A stretch of 64,000 nucleotides of DNA, from assembly GCA_030789695.1 (NCBI GenBank), contig CM061138.1, positions 18,176,214-18,240,213 on the forward strand, read 5' to 3'. The stretch's first letter is position 1. Every line of letters begins with the position of its first letter. The position numbers were made by a program, and so were the translations under genes. Under the pieces are notes generated by a model, which searched no databases, was not told the origin of the DNA, and saw only the letters and a program-made list of their open reading frames with translations. The DNA comes from Scilla litardierei (lineage: Eukaryota; Streptophyta; Magnoliopsida; Asparagales; Asparagaceae). Of the stretch, positions 40,673 through 51,185 are shown piece after piece.

Positions 40673-41542
40673 TTGACAGGGATGGGCTACAGAGCAGTGA
40701 TCGAGGAGGATCAGCTGCGCATTTCTCGAGGATGCCTGGTTGTCATGAGGGGGAAGAACAACTTGTATGCGCTCGATGGGCACACAGTAGTAGGCGAGAC
40801 TGACAGATCACATGAGTACGAGAGTGGAGATCCAGCGATTCTGTGGCATCTCAGATTGGGGCATGCTGATGAGCAGAGCCTTGACATTCTTCAGAGGAGG
40901 AGTGTGTTAGGAGATGATCGCGGGCTTGAGTTTTGCAGTGACTGTGGTGTAGAGCGGCCGAGGCAAGGGCAGTTTGGGACAACTGTTAGACACAGCAGGG
41001 AGCCCCTAGAGTGCGTCTATGCCGGCATATGGGGTCCATGTCCAGTTCCTTCCATGGAAGGCATAAGGTACTTCGCGGCCTTCATAGATGACTTCTTGAG
41101 GAGAGTCATGGTTACTTTCATGGGATCTCGAGAGAAGATCCATGAGAAGATGCAGCTATGGAGGAGCATAGTCGAGAGGCGGATGGGTAGACTCGCACGT
41201 AAGATCTGTACCAACGACGTAGAGATACAACATGTTTGCAAGTCGGAAGGGATCACGTGCTGTTACACCATTCCTGCTGGAGACCCTCACGGTGGCGTAG
41301 CAGACAGCATGATCAAGATGTTGGTAGAGAAGACATGGGGGCTATTGAAACCATCTGGCCTTCGTAGGGAATTATGGGCGGACACCCTTGATACTGCGGC
41401 ATACCTCATCAACCGAACATCGTCATTAGCCGCATGTAATTCTATTCCCGAGGAGTTATGGACGGGCAGAGTCATTGACTTCTCGCACTTGCATATGTTT
41501 GGATGTCCTGTGTGGCCACACGATGTAGGACAGTGCATGTAA
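40673..41542 (+). pseudogene. Copia pre-integrase and integrase core, catalytically damaged
   Basis: This open frame of 289 codons carries the pre-integrase segment (LWHLRLGH, with FCSDCG for the zinc site), then an integrase core (AGIWGPCPVPS, FIDDFLRRV) and the late AAYLINRTSS and FGCPVW motifs typical of copia pol. The first catalytic aspartate in the D-x-WGP motif is replaced by Gly. The usual RSDNGGE motif reads TNDVEIQ, and the conserved GVAE glutamate is Asp. The frame is intact over 870 bases although the enzyme should be inactive. Confidence 0.75.
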
Positions 41543-41683
41543 GATTGTGTCCTAGTCGGGTACGTTGGTGAAGGTGCGAGAGGGTACATGTTATGGTGTT
41601 CTAGTACCCGCGAGGTGATTATCAGACGACACGTCATGATTAACGAGTCTACAGTGCTTATGGCATAGTAGATTCATGACGGT

Positions 41684-42595
41684 GTGCAAAGAACAGAGGA
41701 CAGCCCGGTTCATAGAGAGGATAAGGTGATTCAGATTCAGACTCAGGCAGGTGATCAGACACATGTGCAGAAGGACAGGGTGCAGAGTTCATCCGAAGTG
41801 GTCAGTGTCAGTGATCAGCCAACATATCACGATTTAGCTCCATGTTCAGTTCAGTTGGAGGAGCAGATGACATCGGTCTACAAGGAGGCGTTGCAGTTGG
41901 CTGTCGTATTGTTGCGGTCAGTTGCAGTGTGTGAGGAGACGGAGGTCTCTCACAGTTCAAGCGTGCACGTTGTGGGTGCTCTTGAGGAGACCCAGCATGC
42001 CGAGGTGTGCAGCTTTAGCTTCGAGGCAGAGCCGTCGATCTACGGAGGAGTAAAGCGGTTGGTTTTCGCACCGATGCCAGATGTTGCAGTGGGTGAGGAG
42101 ACAGAGGTCTCTCACGTTTTTAGCACGCATGTGTTGTTTGCTTCTGAGGAGGACCAGCGTGTTGAGGTGCGTAGCTTCAGTTTCAAGGTAGAGAGGTCTT
42201 CTGAGGAGTTTGACATCATGGTAGAGCATTCGCTATGCATGGTAGAGCAGTCTTCACAGCATGAGCACAAGCGATATGACTCTTATTTGGCGAGGCATGA
42301 TTTATCAGGCGCATCTTCTGATACTTCGGTGGCCAGACCGGTGGAGATGCAGAGGAGCATGGAATCTGTCAGCGTAGTGGAGCATGGAGGCTCACACGGC
42401 AATATGGAGACTGCGATGGAGGTCCCAGGTGGAGTTGCCACTAATGACTTGGAGCTGAGAGTTCGGAGGCCACGTATCGAGTGCATTCTCGCTCGATATA
42501 AGGAGGCAGAGCCGGTTGGAGCTTCTTCAGTGTGTGCTAATCTCCCACCTTCGACGAGTTCATCACATGGCATGTCAGGTGAGGAAGATCTCTAG
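41684..42595 (+). CDS. Unrecognised 303-codon frame downstream of integrase
   Basis: An acidic, Ser/Val/Glu-rich frame stands where copia pol normally passes from integrase to reverse transcriptase. The segment near the end (LRVRRPRIECILARYKEAEP) resembles the short linker before RT in copia elements. Inside is a 52-residue tandem repeat: VAVCEETEVSHSSSVHV (from 41926) and VAVGEETEVSHVFSTHV (from 42082), period 156 bp. No enzymatic motif was seen. It may be an expanded linker; a separate function is not supported. Confidence 0.4.
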   Translation: MQRTEDSPVHREDKVIQIQTQAGDQTHVQKDRVQSSSEVVSVSDQPTYHDLAPCSVQLEEQMTSVYKEALQLAVVLLRSVAVCEETEVSHSSSVHVVGALEETQHAEVCSFSFEAEPSIYGGVKRLVFAPMPDVAVGEETEVSHVFSTHVLFASEEDQRVEVRSFSFKVERSSEEFDIMVEHSLCMVEQSSQHEHKRYDSYLARHDLSGASSDTSVARPVEMQRSMESVSVVEHGGSHGNMETAMEVPGGVATNDLELRVRRPRIECILARYKEAEPVGASSVCANLPPSTSSSHGMSGEEDL

Positions 42596-42691
42596 AGGCT
42601 AGATGTTGGTGCGGCGGACAGTTTGGCGTGTGTGTGTGTGCATTCGTATTTTGAGTCGTCGGCACATTTAGTTGATGGGCAAAGCTAGTGG

Positions 42692-43051
42692 ATGGCGAGT
42701 CTTGATGACATTCATCAGCAGACAGAGTGGATACGGATGGTGTATCGATTTGACCTAGTTGGGTTCAGTCTGCAGAGCAGCTTGGAAGACTGCGTGTTTC
42801 TCTTAGTTGATGGCCATGTCGAGCATGCGTTGCTCATAGACCCGTATGGTGATGATAAGGATGTTCATAGATCGACAGAGGGCTCATTGGACACTGGCAC
42901 ATCGTCATTTTGTTCGTTCATGGAGTCCGAGCTCGTAGGGTTATCCTCAGAGACAGATGACTTCATCACAGACTTGGTGATGGACGAGGCGGAGATGCGT
43001 GCGGCTAAGCTCAGACGACTTCTGAACTTGGTATGTCTCTCGAAGGATTGA
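42692..43051 (+). CDS. Unrecognised 119-codon frame near the 3' end of the copia
   Basis: The frame starts MASLDDIHQQTEWIRMVYRF and ends SKD. It is acidic, with no reverse transcriptase YVDD or RNase H motif. It could be a strongly diverged RT/RNase H remnant, but this cannot be shown. Confidence 0.25.
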   Translation: MASLDDIHQQTEWIRMVYRFDLVGFSLQSSLEDCVFLLVDGHVEHALLIDPYGDDKDVHRSTEGSLDTGTSSFCSFMESELVGLSSETDDFITDLVMDEAEMRAAKLRRLLNLVCLSKD

Positions 43052-43158
43052 GGCGCTAGTGGACATGATTTTTGATGCACATGATGGAGTTTCACATGTC
43101 CGATGGTCAAAGCAAGGAGAGTTCATTCACGATGGAGTGCTGGAAGGGCTGGAGATTT

Positions 43159-44051
43159 TGTAGTAAGGTAGAGTCTTGATTTTTGCTACTAAATCATTGG
43201 TGTGCATAGCATGGGGCCCTCTCGTAATTTGTGGTTGTTGGGGGTTTTGCCTTTGGAACCGACAGTGAAAGATTTAGAGTTGAATGCTCTCAGTTTTTTC
43301 TCCAGTGCTTAAAAAAATAGAAGGCTCTCATTTTCAGAGAACAAAAGAAAGGTCGGCCATTTCTTTTGCAGAGCCAGAAGTGGTCTTGGATCAGAGAAGA
43401 ATAGGAGAGCAAAGCTAGGGTTTTGGAAAGCCAAAGAGCTTTGCTTGTGAGATCCAAGGTGAGTGTCTTCATTTCTTCTTCCGTATTTGAGATCTAGAGT
43501 CCCTTGGATAGCTTCCTAGTTTGGAGTTATATTACCAATGAGTGATCTCCATTGGTGTGGGATTGGTCCCTTGAGGAGCTCTACATGTTGTAGGGGCTTT
43601 GTTATCAAGGATCCCCTCTTGGTTGCGAGTGTGTGTGAGCTTGGTGAGAGATCTAGGGTTAGGTCTTGTTGCTTGGATCTATTCTCTCATTGTGGTGGAT
43701 GAAGAAGAAGAAGAAGTGGTCGGTGTATGTCTTGCTTGATCATTAGTGGAACCGGGTGCATTGGATGCTGGATGTAGGTTGTTCGCAACCGAACCAGGGT
43801 AAATCTCTCTCTCTTTTATATTGCTCTTACTTTCGTATTATATTCGTGTGCCTACATATTTCTGTTGCAAGATCATTGAGGGGGTTGGTTGTTGGTGACA
43901 ACTTTCTCTTGTGCACGTGAGGTGTTTGGGTTTGTGCCTAGGTGACGCCTCGTGGAATTCGGGTTTAGGATTGTTTGGCCACCGTTTCCGCACATTGTAG
44001 GTGACGATGTGTACCTAGCCTAGTGTTAGGGAGGTGCATGTGGATCCAACA
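43159..44051 (+). repeat. 3' LTR of the 6.2-kb copia
   Basis: Starts TGTAGTAAGG after the polypurine tract and ends TGGATCCAACA. Compared with the 5' LTR it has a short insertion near the start, loses bases elsewhere and has a (GAA)n stretch at 43698-43715. Confidence 0.75.
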
Positions 44052-44056
44052 GGTTG

Positions 44057-44750
44057 AACTTTCACTTTATACTGCTTTGCCTTGCTTCTTCCCAACATTG
44101 CTCTAGGAATTGTTGGTAGTCATGATTATCAATAGCGATGACTGAAGGCAGATCATTTGATGCCATCTCCACACATTTTACAGTAGCTGGTGGATGAGTC
44201 ACCATAGCGTTAGTATATTTTGAGGGGGTAGATTCAACTTGTGAAGGCACATGTATTTTATTCTCATTCGTGATCATAGTCTCTTCGTATACCGTCTCCG
44301 CAGCCTTCATCATCACTTGAATTATTCGACTCAGCTAATCCTGACTACTTGGTGACTTCTTTCTTTCTTTACACTATTGCAATAATAGTTGCTGTTGTGA
44401 CAGTGGCTGCTGATCCAAAACTCTCTGAATTCTTCAATAAGGGTCGCCAAACAACTCTTTGAAACTTTGGCAGTGAAACTACCCTTAGAATTTTTCAGTG
44501 GTTCAACAGTCCAGCTAGGCAGATATTCTTCCAGGAGGATGCCTTTGCCCCTGGTGTGAATTGCATCCATATTACCGGCTTAGTGTTTATAGGCTTTTCA
44601 CTACCATCGCTACCTGACGACCCCAACTGGCCTCTATTGGCTAAACTGCTAACATAACCTCGCAGCGACACAGTGGTAGGGCCAGATCTGCCCTGGCTAT
44701 GATGCATGCCGGTAAGTATGGGTGCATACGGCGGGTGCGGGTGCATGCTT
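44057..44750 (-). pseudogene. Unrecognised minus-strand coding-like remnant
   Basis: Adjacent minus-strand frames (44746-44495, 44570-44331, 44316-44062) are Ser/Pro- and charge-rich. They seem to be pieces of one frame broken by frameshifts (for example GKGILLEEYLPSWTVEPLKN, and MMKAAETVYEETMITNENK). I do not recognise a family. They lie directly right of the copia target duplication and may continue the sequence at 37.0-37.86 kb. Confidence 0.3.
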
Positions 44751-45136
44751 ATAATGGAAATGCCACATGCAAATTATTTCAACAGCAGGTTGATTTCTGA
44801 AGAAGATTTGATTACATAATAGTTTGTAAAATTTATACTTTGCAACAGTGGTATGGGCATATATTAGCGATCCTTTATTTTGCGATATCTTACCGATAAT
44901 TTTGACCATTCATTTGGTTGGTAAAATAAAATTCACATCAATGAAAATCTAGTGGAAAGCCAACCCCAATTTTTTTTGATGAAGGCTATGGTGATGATGA
45001 AAATATAAAAGAAACGGCATATGGATGTTTTGTTAGGAATCTCTTTTTTGTGAAGTTCGATAACAATGCAGTGATCATCCCTCCGGTCTTTCTCAATAGT
45101 TGAATATTCATTGCATAAATTTTCCTTTGTGTACAG

Positions 45137-45283
45137 GAAGCTGGCTAATGAAAGCGGACATGAAATTGTTGAAGTTGATGCACCTCTAAAGTTAATGGAA
45201 CGTGAATCTGGACTGGATTTATCGTCTGCGTTTTCTTCACTCAATCTTGGCATGAATGATGATGCTTTATGTTCTATAACAAA
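45137..45283 (+). CDS. Exon of an unrecognised gene, duplicate copy A
   Basis: A 147-bp exon (multiple of three) bounded by a pyrimidine-rich tract with TACAG and by AAA|GTGAGT. It encodes ..KLANESGHEIVEVDAPLKLM.. followed by an acidic-Ser stretch ending ALCSIT. The copy at 53881-54019 has the same acceptor, the same phase and 40-50% similar residues, and their introns align as well, so this is a true exon that was tandemly duplicated. I cannot name the family. The upstream and downstream exons are not found in the window, and the following intron holds a hAT-like element and a copia element, so the copy is probably not functional. Confidence 0.5.
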
Positions 45284-46011
45284 GTGAGTTCTTTGTTCCT
45301 CGTAATTCTTAAATATATAGCATCTTTCCTGTGCCCATGTATTTTGTTTTATTTTTGTTTTGGTTTCTTTTTGAAGGGGGTTGGCAGGAGCGGAGGGAGG
45401 TGTGGTCAAGTGTGGGCAATTGCCCACACATGCATTGGAGTACAAAAATTTGTTATAGAAAAAAATTGAACTTCCCCAAAAGTTTGCCTCCACTGAGTTA
45501 AAGCAATTTTCTTCCCACCATATAAGATTATAATATAAAGGTCTAAAATAATTTTCTAATAAAATTTATAGGTCCAAAAAGACTAATTATTATAGATTTT
45601 GTTAGGATTCTTCTCTTTCTAAAATAATTCATTCACCTAGAAATCTACACATGCCATATCAACTCTATTTTGTATTAATATTAATATGTTGTCAATATAA
45701 GGTTCTAAATAATTCATATAAATTAAATTAGGTCTCATAACTTAAAAAAGAAGAAAGAAGTCATTCACCTCCTTTTCTCTTCTCATGGCTCTGCTTTTCA
45801 TCCTTCAATTTGTTTGCAACTTGTTTTGCTCAAAAAATCTTAAAGGGGAAAAATAAAAATCTTTATTCAAAAGAAAATTATCATTTTATCTTCTTTTTTT
45901 GATATTACTTTCTAAAGCAGATCAAAACATGAAAAGATAAAGGAATAAACAACTAAATCAATCGAGAAAAATTGTTAGTTTTTTCAATTTTATTTTGACG
46001 TATATCCATCA

Positions 46012-46778
46012 TGTTGGGTTGCGAACAATAGTTCCACTTAGGCTAGGTTGGGGGCGTTGGTGGGGTATAAATATGAGTTGTGTATCTCCAATTGTATGCA
46101 GCCTTTTGGGGGAAGTCCAATAGCAAAGCCGTGCGGGCCAGTGGGCCCATAGCAGATAATATCATCCCAATGTGGAGATCCAATCGTGGCTGGCCATATT
46201 TACACCCTTGGAAAAACAACTAGGTATCAGAGCCGGTCCCAATCTCTAGCGATGGGTTGGAGCTCGGTAGATAGGTATCGAGCTCAGTTGCCGAACAATG
46301 TGAAGTTTGTGTGCTCCCTAGTTACTGAATTGCCGAAATGCAACCTCGACAGTTCGGGGTTGGTCCGCCAAAACCCGAAACTGGACGTGACGCTCGACCG
46401 GCTCGTTGGACTGCCAATGATGGGACTCAGGTAGTTTGGGTTTGGAACGCTCGACAAACCTCTCCCATTTGCCGAGGCTCAAGGTGGAGCTCGGGCAGGT
46501 GCATCATTACCGAGCTCAAGTGGGGAGCAGATGGAGTGGGGAGTTCATTCTCATGTTCAGGTGGGGATTGTCGGGTTGCGAACAATAGTCCCACATCGGC
46601 TAGGTTGGGGATCTTGGTGGTGTATAAATATGGGTTGTGTATCTCCATTGGTATGAGGCCTTTTGGGAGAAGCCCAATAGCAAAATCGTGCGGGCCAATG
46701 GGCCCATAGCGGACAATACCATACCAATGTAGAGATCCAACCGTGACATGCCATATTTACACCCTTGGAAAAACAACA
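46012..46778 (+). mobile_element. Intact TRIM retrotransposon, copy 2
   Basis: 767 bp, LTRs at 46012-46220 and 46569-46778, starting TGTTGGGTTG and TGTCGGGTTG and ending ..AACAACA (the left LTR lacks the final A). Perfect five-base duplication CATCA at 46007-46011 and 46779-46783. The primer site taggtatcagagccgg follows the left LTR, and a purine tract caggtggggat precedes the right LTR. Interior wording matches copy 1 at 17.8 kb (gcgatggg, ctcgacagttcggggttgg). Confidence 0.9.
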
Positions 46779-46783
46779 CATCA

Positions 46784-47630
46784 GAATTTAGAACAAAACT
46801 TAGATATCATCTTTTTAAAGTCTAAATTGAGACTATAACTAAATTTATAAATTAATGTAGTCAAATTTGGTTTATTAAATTAATGGCTTTTATTATCTCT
46901 CTCTTTATTTATAGTTGTTTGTATCATAAATATTTATTTCTAGATTTTAAAAGAGAGATTTCAGAAGGTTCCATCAGAAAATAGAACAGAGGCAATCAAT
47001 ACAGAAAAAAAATCTCTAAGTTCAATCATGTAAGTTCTCTTGCTCAAATTTTAGACGATTCTCCGTGATATTTGTTTGAAATTATAATTTTTAGTTTTGC
47101 TTTCTTTTTATGCTGTTATTTATGGAAGTATTTTGAGATGACATTCAAAATCTTGATTTGAATTTGCTAGGTTCTATTTATGTTAGAAATAAAATTTAAC
47201 ATTGTTCCTTTCCGAAACTATGTGTGAGTTTTTAAGTAATATTATCGTAACTCACAAAAATTATATTTTAATGTGTTAGATTGTTTCTTTGTTAAACTTA
47301 GTGCTTATTTGATTTCTTAATTTTGTTAATTAGTATAAACTGTAAAAATTCCAAATCGTCTATTTTAAATGCAACTTAAATTATGTAGAATATCAAGTTG
47401 GGAAAATTATAATTTTGGAAAAACATTAGCATTTAAAATGTTTAACAACTTATCTAGGCATAATATCAGTCTTTTTTCTTTCAGAATTGGGTTTTCTCTA
47501 CTATAAGCTATGGATAAGTTATTGGAAATCCATAATCAAAGCCATCATTATTGGTACAAATAAGTCATGATCAAAATAAGGGGCAGCGTTCTTCAAAGAG
47601 AATGCAGATAAAGGTTGATTATCGGGTTGA
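46784..47630. other. AT-rich interior of the hAT-like element
   Basis: No coding region. Mostly A/T-rich sequence with no further terminal repeats recognised. Confidence 0.4.
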
Positions 47631-47752
47631 ATTATTCTAGCTCCGCCACTGATTATTACATCCCCATTTAAAATTTTCTAGCTCCGCAACTGGGGTTGGG
47701 GGGGTTGTTTGGAACTGGTAATCTGTAAACATATCCGCTTGGACATTGATGC

Positions 47753-49312
47753 TGTTAGGGTTGAATTTCTGTGGATATTTGTTGGCATTAGTGGCACTAT
47801 ATCTGGAGAGCTCAGTTTGTGGAATCTGTATTGTCTTTGAGCAATTTGAGCAAAATGTTGAACATTTTGTTGAACATTTTGTTGAACACGGGATCTGGAA
47901 CAATTGGTCGTATACAGAAACGCGGCTGTGGTCTACAAATTTGTCGTGGTGATCTCAGATCTGATTTGTAGCCTATAATATCGGAGGTTCCTGAATTGAT
48001 TGATTCCAGATATTGGTGAGGGTTTTATACTCCTTCTTACCCGCAATAGTTCCTTAATTGATGGAGGTTTGTTGAGAATATTTGGGAATCTGGTTAGTTC
48101 CTAAATTAATGGAAGGAAATATTTGCTGGGATTTATTGGTTTTATTTACCAGAAATAGTTCCTTATTCTATGGGCAAAATATCCGCATGAGATTTGTTTT
48201 AATCTTTTTACCCGAAATAGATTCGGTGGTTCCTTGAATATGGGATTCCTTACCCGAAGTGATCCTAGAAATATTGGTGGATATTTAGCATTAAAGAGGA
48301 AGTTATTTGCCCGGATATAGTGGTTACAAAATCTGGTTGGTTTCATAACTGAATGGTATGTGCGGTTGAAGATATGTGCGGTTGAAGATTCTATATATAA
48401 ATGTTTTCAGATCTTGCATTATTGTTTAGATCTTCTCCAGATATTCGGTTGAATGCAGGTATGCATAAGATTTGCTGACGAATGTGAATGAAAGTATCAA
48501 TCCGCAACCGAGGTATGAAAGATCTTATTTACTGACCATGTTGTATATTATGTTGAACGTTAATATACAACATTATGTACAACATGCTGTGTCAGAAGGC
48601 TGAAATCGATTGGCGGCTATCAAAGGTGGATTACTTCAGATCTCCGGTTATCTCTTTTAGGTATTCTGGTATGGGTTGCTGTGATTGAAGAATTGCTGGA
48701 GATATATTTAGCAGCTTTACTCTCTCGTTATTATTGTTGATTCGGTTGGAGAGAATCTCACCCACTTATTATTGTTGCTATCTTTAGAAGATGTGGCGGA
48801 ATTATTTCCTAGCTGGTTCCGTTAATTGTGGGCGCCCAATCTTCTCAGATTTAATTGAGCTATCTTCCTTAACTACTCCATGATTTGAGGGGGAGAGGTG
48901 TTGTTAAGGTTGCGGAGATTGGCGGCTAGGGTGGGGACTTTTACGAAAGTTTTTGAAGAACTCCGGGAGGAGGCCGACGGCTACGCACGTAGGATCAAGG
49001 GAGTTGATCTAGTCGGTTGTGCAAGGGGAGCTTGCTGGCAAGGGGAGCTTGCCAAGAATACTTCACGGGGTTGATTGCGATCACCCCTCACGGTTTGTAT
49101 TAAGGGGGAGGGTGTTCTTCCTTAGAGAAGCGTGATTGTTAGAGTTTGTATTCTCTGATTATTATAGTGGAGTATTCTTATTTTCTGGGCGTGGCCCCGC
49201 AGATGTAGGTGTGCGCACCGAACTGCGAAACCAAGTCTCGTGTGTCGTTGCTTGATTCTTGTGTTTTTCTCTTTGTGTTTATTTTGATTATTCCCACGTA
49301 CTGAAAACAACA
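47753..49312 (+). repeat. 5' LTR of the gag-only copia
   Basis: 1,560 bp. Contains three tgttgaacatttt repeats at 47855-47886 and an imperfect palindrome at 48537-48586. Confidence 0.92.
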
Positions 49313-49314
49313 TT

Positions 49315-49329
49315 TGGTATCAGAGCAGG
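49315..49329 (+). other. Primer-binding site of the gag-only copia
   Basis: TGGTATCAGAGCAGG, complementary in type to the 3' end of initiator tRNA-Met, placed two bases after the 5' LTR. Confidence 0.85.
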
Positions 49330-49388
49330 TCACCTGTGTATCTTTGTTTTTCAAAGAAGGTGTGATCTTGAATTTCAGTACGTGAATC

Positions 49389-51185
49389 ATGGCTACACGA
49401 GAAGGTGCCTCCGTTGTTCGTCCTCCATTGCTCATTGGTACAAATTACACTTACTGGAAGTCTCGGATGCGTGTATTCATTAAGTCCATTGATGAGAAGG
49501 CCTGGATCGCTGTCAGTGAAGGATGGACACCGCCAACCGAAATCGACGAAGATGGCGAAGAACACCTCAAGTCGGCAAGAGACTGGAGTCGGGTTGAAGA
49601 ACATGCGGCCTTGTGCAATTCTAAAGCAATTAATGCTATTTTTTCCGCTGTCGATGAAGAGCAATTCAAATTAATCTCTACGTGTGAGTATGCAAAGGAA
49701 GCGTGGGATATACTGCAGAATATTCATGAAGGCACCAGTACGGTAAGAGCATCTAAACTTCAAATGCTCGCATCTCAATTTGAAAATCTCAGGATGAATG
49801 ATGATGAGACTGTGGCTGAGTTCAATGGGAGACTGCGTGATATATCTAATCAGGCATTTCAATTGGGGAAGAAGTACTCTCAAAAGAAGTTGGTTGAAAA
49901 AACCTTGAGATCCCTACCCGATAAGTTCTCTGCGAAGATTGCGGCCATTGAAGAAGTGAGGAACACATCCACTATGAGATTGGATGAACTCATGGGATCT
50001 CTTCAGACCTATGAAATGAATCTGAAGCCGAACCACAAGGATAAAGGGGTGGCGTTAAAGGTTGAAGTCAGTAAAACATCTAAGTCTGAAAATGACTCGG
50101 ATATTGATGACGACATTGATCAGCTGACTAAGAATCTCAACAGAATGATGAGGAAGATAAGTAACAAGGGACAGAATTACAGATCTGCCAACAAGGAATC
50201 AAGACCGTATCTTCCTACAGCTGGAAAGACAATCAGTCACCCCGCACAGAGGTATGAGCCAAAGAGTAAGGGTAAAGGAATACAATGTAGGGAGTGCGAA
50301 GGTTTCGGTCATATACAGGCCGAATGTGCTAATACCCTCAAGAAGAAAAAGGGGAAATCATTAGCTAGTACCTGGAGTGATGAGGATTCAGAAGGAAGTT
50401 CTGGAAATGAGGACAACACCAGCAACTATGTGGCTTTTCCGGCTATTCTTGATGATCAATCTGATGGGTATACTCCTGGCTGTGTTGGACTTAATGTTGC
50501 GACAACTAGTGCAACATTAGAGAACAAAACTGCAAATGTCAGACAGAATGTTGCAACATTATGTTCAACATCATGTTCAACATCATGTACAACATCTACA
50601 ATCGAATCAGATTCTGAAGCTGACAGCGATGAGGAAGTTAGTAACAATGATATCCAAAAAGCATACCAGATGATGTTTGAGAAGTGGGTGCAAATCTGCA
50701 ATATCAACAAAGTCTTGAAGGTGGAGAATGAAAGACTGAAGAAAGAGGAGGAGGTCAAAATCGAATGTCTGAAAGCTGAGGGAAACTGCAGAGAATTGGA
50801 AAGAAACTTCAGAAATGTTCTTCTCAGGGCAGAGAAAGCTGAATGCACATTGGAGAAGTGGAATTCTGGAAAAGCAAAGCTGGATGATATCTTAAACATG
50901 GGAAAGATTTCTGGAGATCGCACCGGAGTGGGATTCAATAGAGGAGCTTCTTATAATGTGTCTGCTGAAAGAAGAAATCAAGTTACCAAAGAACTTGAAA
51001 GAATGGGCCAACACAATGGCCATGATCAAAAGAAGAGGCAGATTAGAGGCATAAAAGGTGGTCGTTCTGTGTGCAGTTACTGCAAGATCAAAGGCCATAC
51101 TGAGAGAAACTGCTTCAGCCGCATGCGACATTGGGTAGAAGGAAGAAATGTTAGACACACTGATATGAAGATGAAGAAGCAATGA
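49389..51185 (+). CDS. gag: Intact copia Gag, 598 residues
   Basis: Starts at the first ATG after the primer site. Residues 10-60 carry the N-terminal copia gag segment (PLLIGTNYTYWKSRMRVFI); residues ~65-220 are the UBN2/retrotrans-gag core (ETVAEFNGRLRDISNQ, then LRSLPDKFSAKIAAIEE). A first zinc knuckle C-x2-C-x4-H-x4-C is at about 299-312 (CRECEGFGHIQAEC). An acidic Ser-rich stretch follows, then a Lys/Glu-rich coiled coil (~440-500). A second knuckle (CSYCKIKGHTERNC) lies at about 561-574. The frame stops before any protease DSG motif. Gag would build virus-like particles and bind element RNA; the intact frame next to missing pol suggests it is either kept by selection or very recently lost pol. 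About 50 residues around 360-410 are encoded by repeats of atgttgcaacat/atgttcaacat wording. Confidence 0.92.
   Translation: MATREGASVVRPPLLIGTNYTYWKSRMRVFIKSIDEKAWIAVSEGWTPPTEIDEDGEEHLKSARDWSRVEEHAALCNSKAINAIFSAVDEEQFKLISTCEYAKEAWDILQNIHEGTSTVRASKLQMLASQFENLRMNDDETVAEFNGRLRDISNQAFQLGKKYSQKKLVEKTLRSLPDKFSAKIAAIEEVRNTSTMRLDELMGSLQTYEMNLKPNHKDKGVALKVEVSKTSKSENDSDIDDDIDQLTKNLNRMMRKISNKGQNYRSANKESRPYLPTAGKTISHPAQRYEPKSKGKGIQCRECEGFGHIQAECANTLKKKKGKSLASTWSDEDSEGSSGNEDNTSNYVAFPAILDDQSDGYTPGCVGLNVATTSATLENKTANVRQNVATLCSTSCSTSCTTSTIESDSEADSDEEVSNNDIQKAYQMMFEKWVQICNINKVLKVENERLKKEEEVKIECLKAEGNCRELERNFRNVLLRAEKAECTLEKWNSGKAKLDDILNMGKISGDRTGVGFNRGASYNVSAERRNQVTKELERMGQHNGHDQKKRQIRGIKGGRSVCSYCKIKGHTERNCFSRMRHWVEGRNVRHTDMKMKKQ

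Larger units (their letters stand above)
37860..44051 (+). mobile_element. Copia element with both LTRs and target duplication, RT-less
   Basis: LTRs at 37860-38684 and about 43159-44051, primer site TGGTATCAAAGC at 38688-38699, polypurine-like aagggctggagattt just before the right LTR, and a five-base duplication GGTTG at 37855-37859 and 44052-44056. The interior (about 4.5 kb) has degraded gag-protease in two tandem copies, a pre-integrase/integrase frame, then long frames without a recognisable reverse transcriptase or RNase H. It is a non-autonomous or dead copia element of about 6.2 kb. The LTRs differ by numerous substitutions and indels, so it is much older than the element at 47.7 kb. 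Confidence 0.8.
45385..47691. mobile_element. Non-autonomous hAT-like element, host of TRIM copy 2
   Basis: The left end CAGGAGCGGAGGGAGG and the right end ..CTAGCTCCGCAACT are imperfect inverted repeats of the CAGnGGCGGAGCTAG type common in plant hAT-like elements. An eight-base direct repeat GGGGTTGG stands at 45377-45384 and 47692-47699, the expected duplication size for hAT. One end base is ambiguous because of the G run. A second copy of the right terminus (ctagctccgccactg, 47639-47653) lies 40 bp inside. A perfect 20-bp palindrome (GTGTGGGCAATTGCCCACAC) lies at 45410-45429. The interior is AT-rich without a transposase. Confidence 0.6.

Noticed and set aside
42692..43051. Copia reverse transcriptase fragment
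   Set aside because: The position would fit, but neither the YVDD box nor the flanking RT motifs can be recognised.
46186..46781. Open frames in TRIM copies as genes
   Set aside because: Both TRIM copies have them in LTR and interior sequence with no motif; TRIMs are non-coding.
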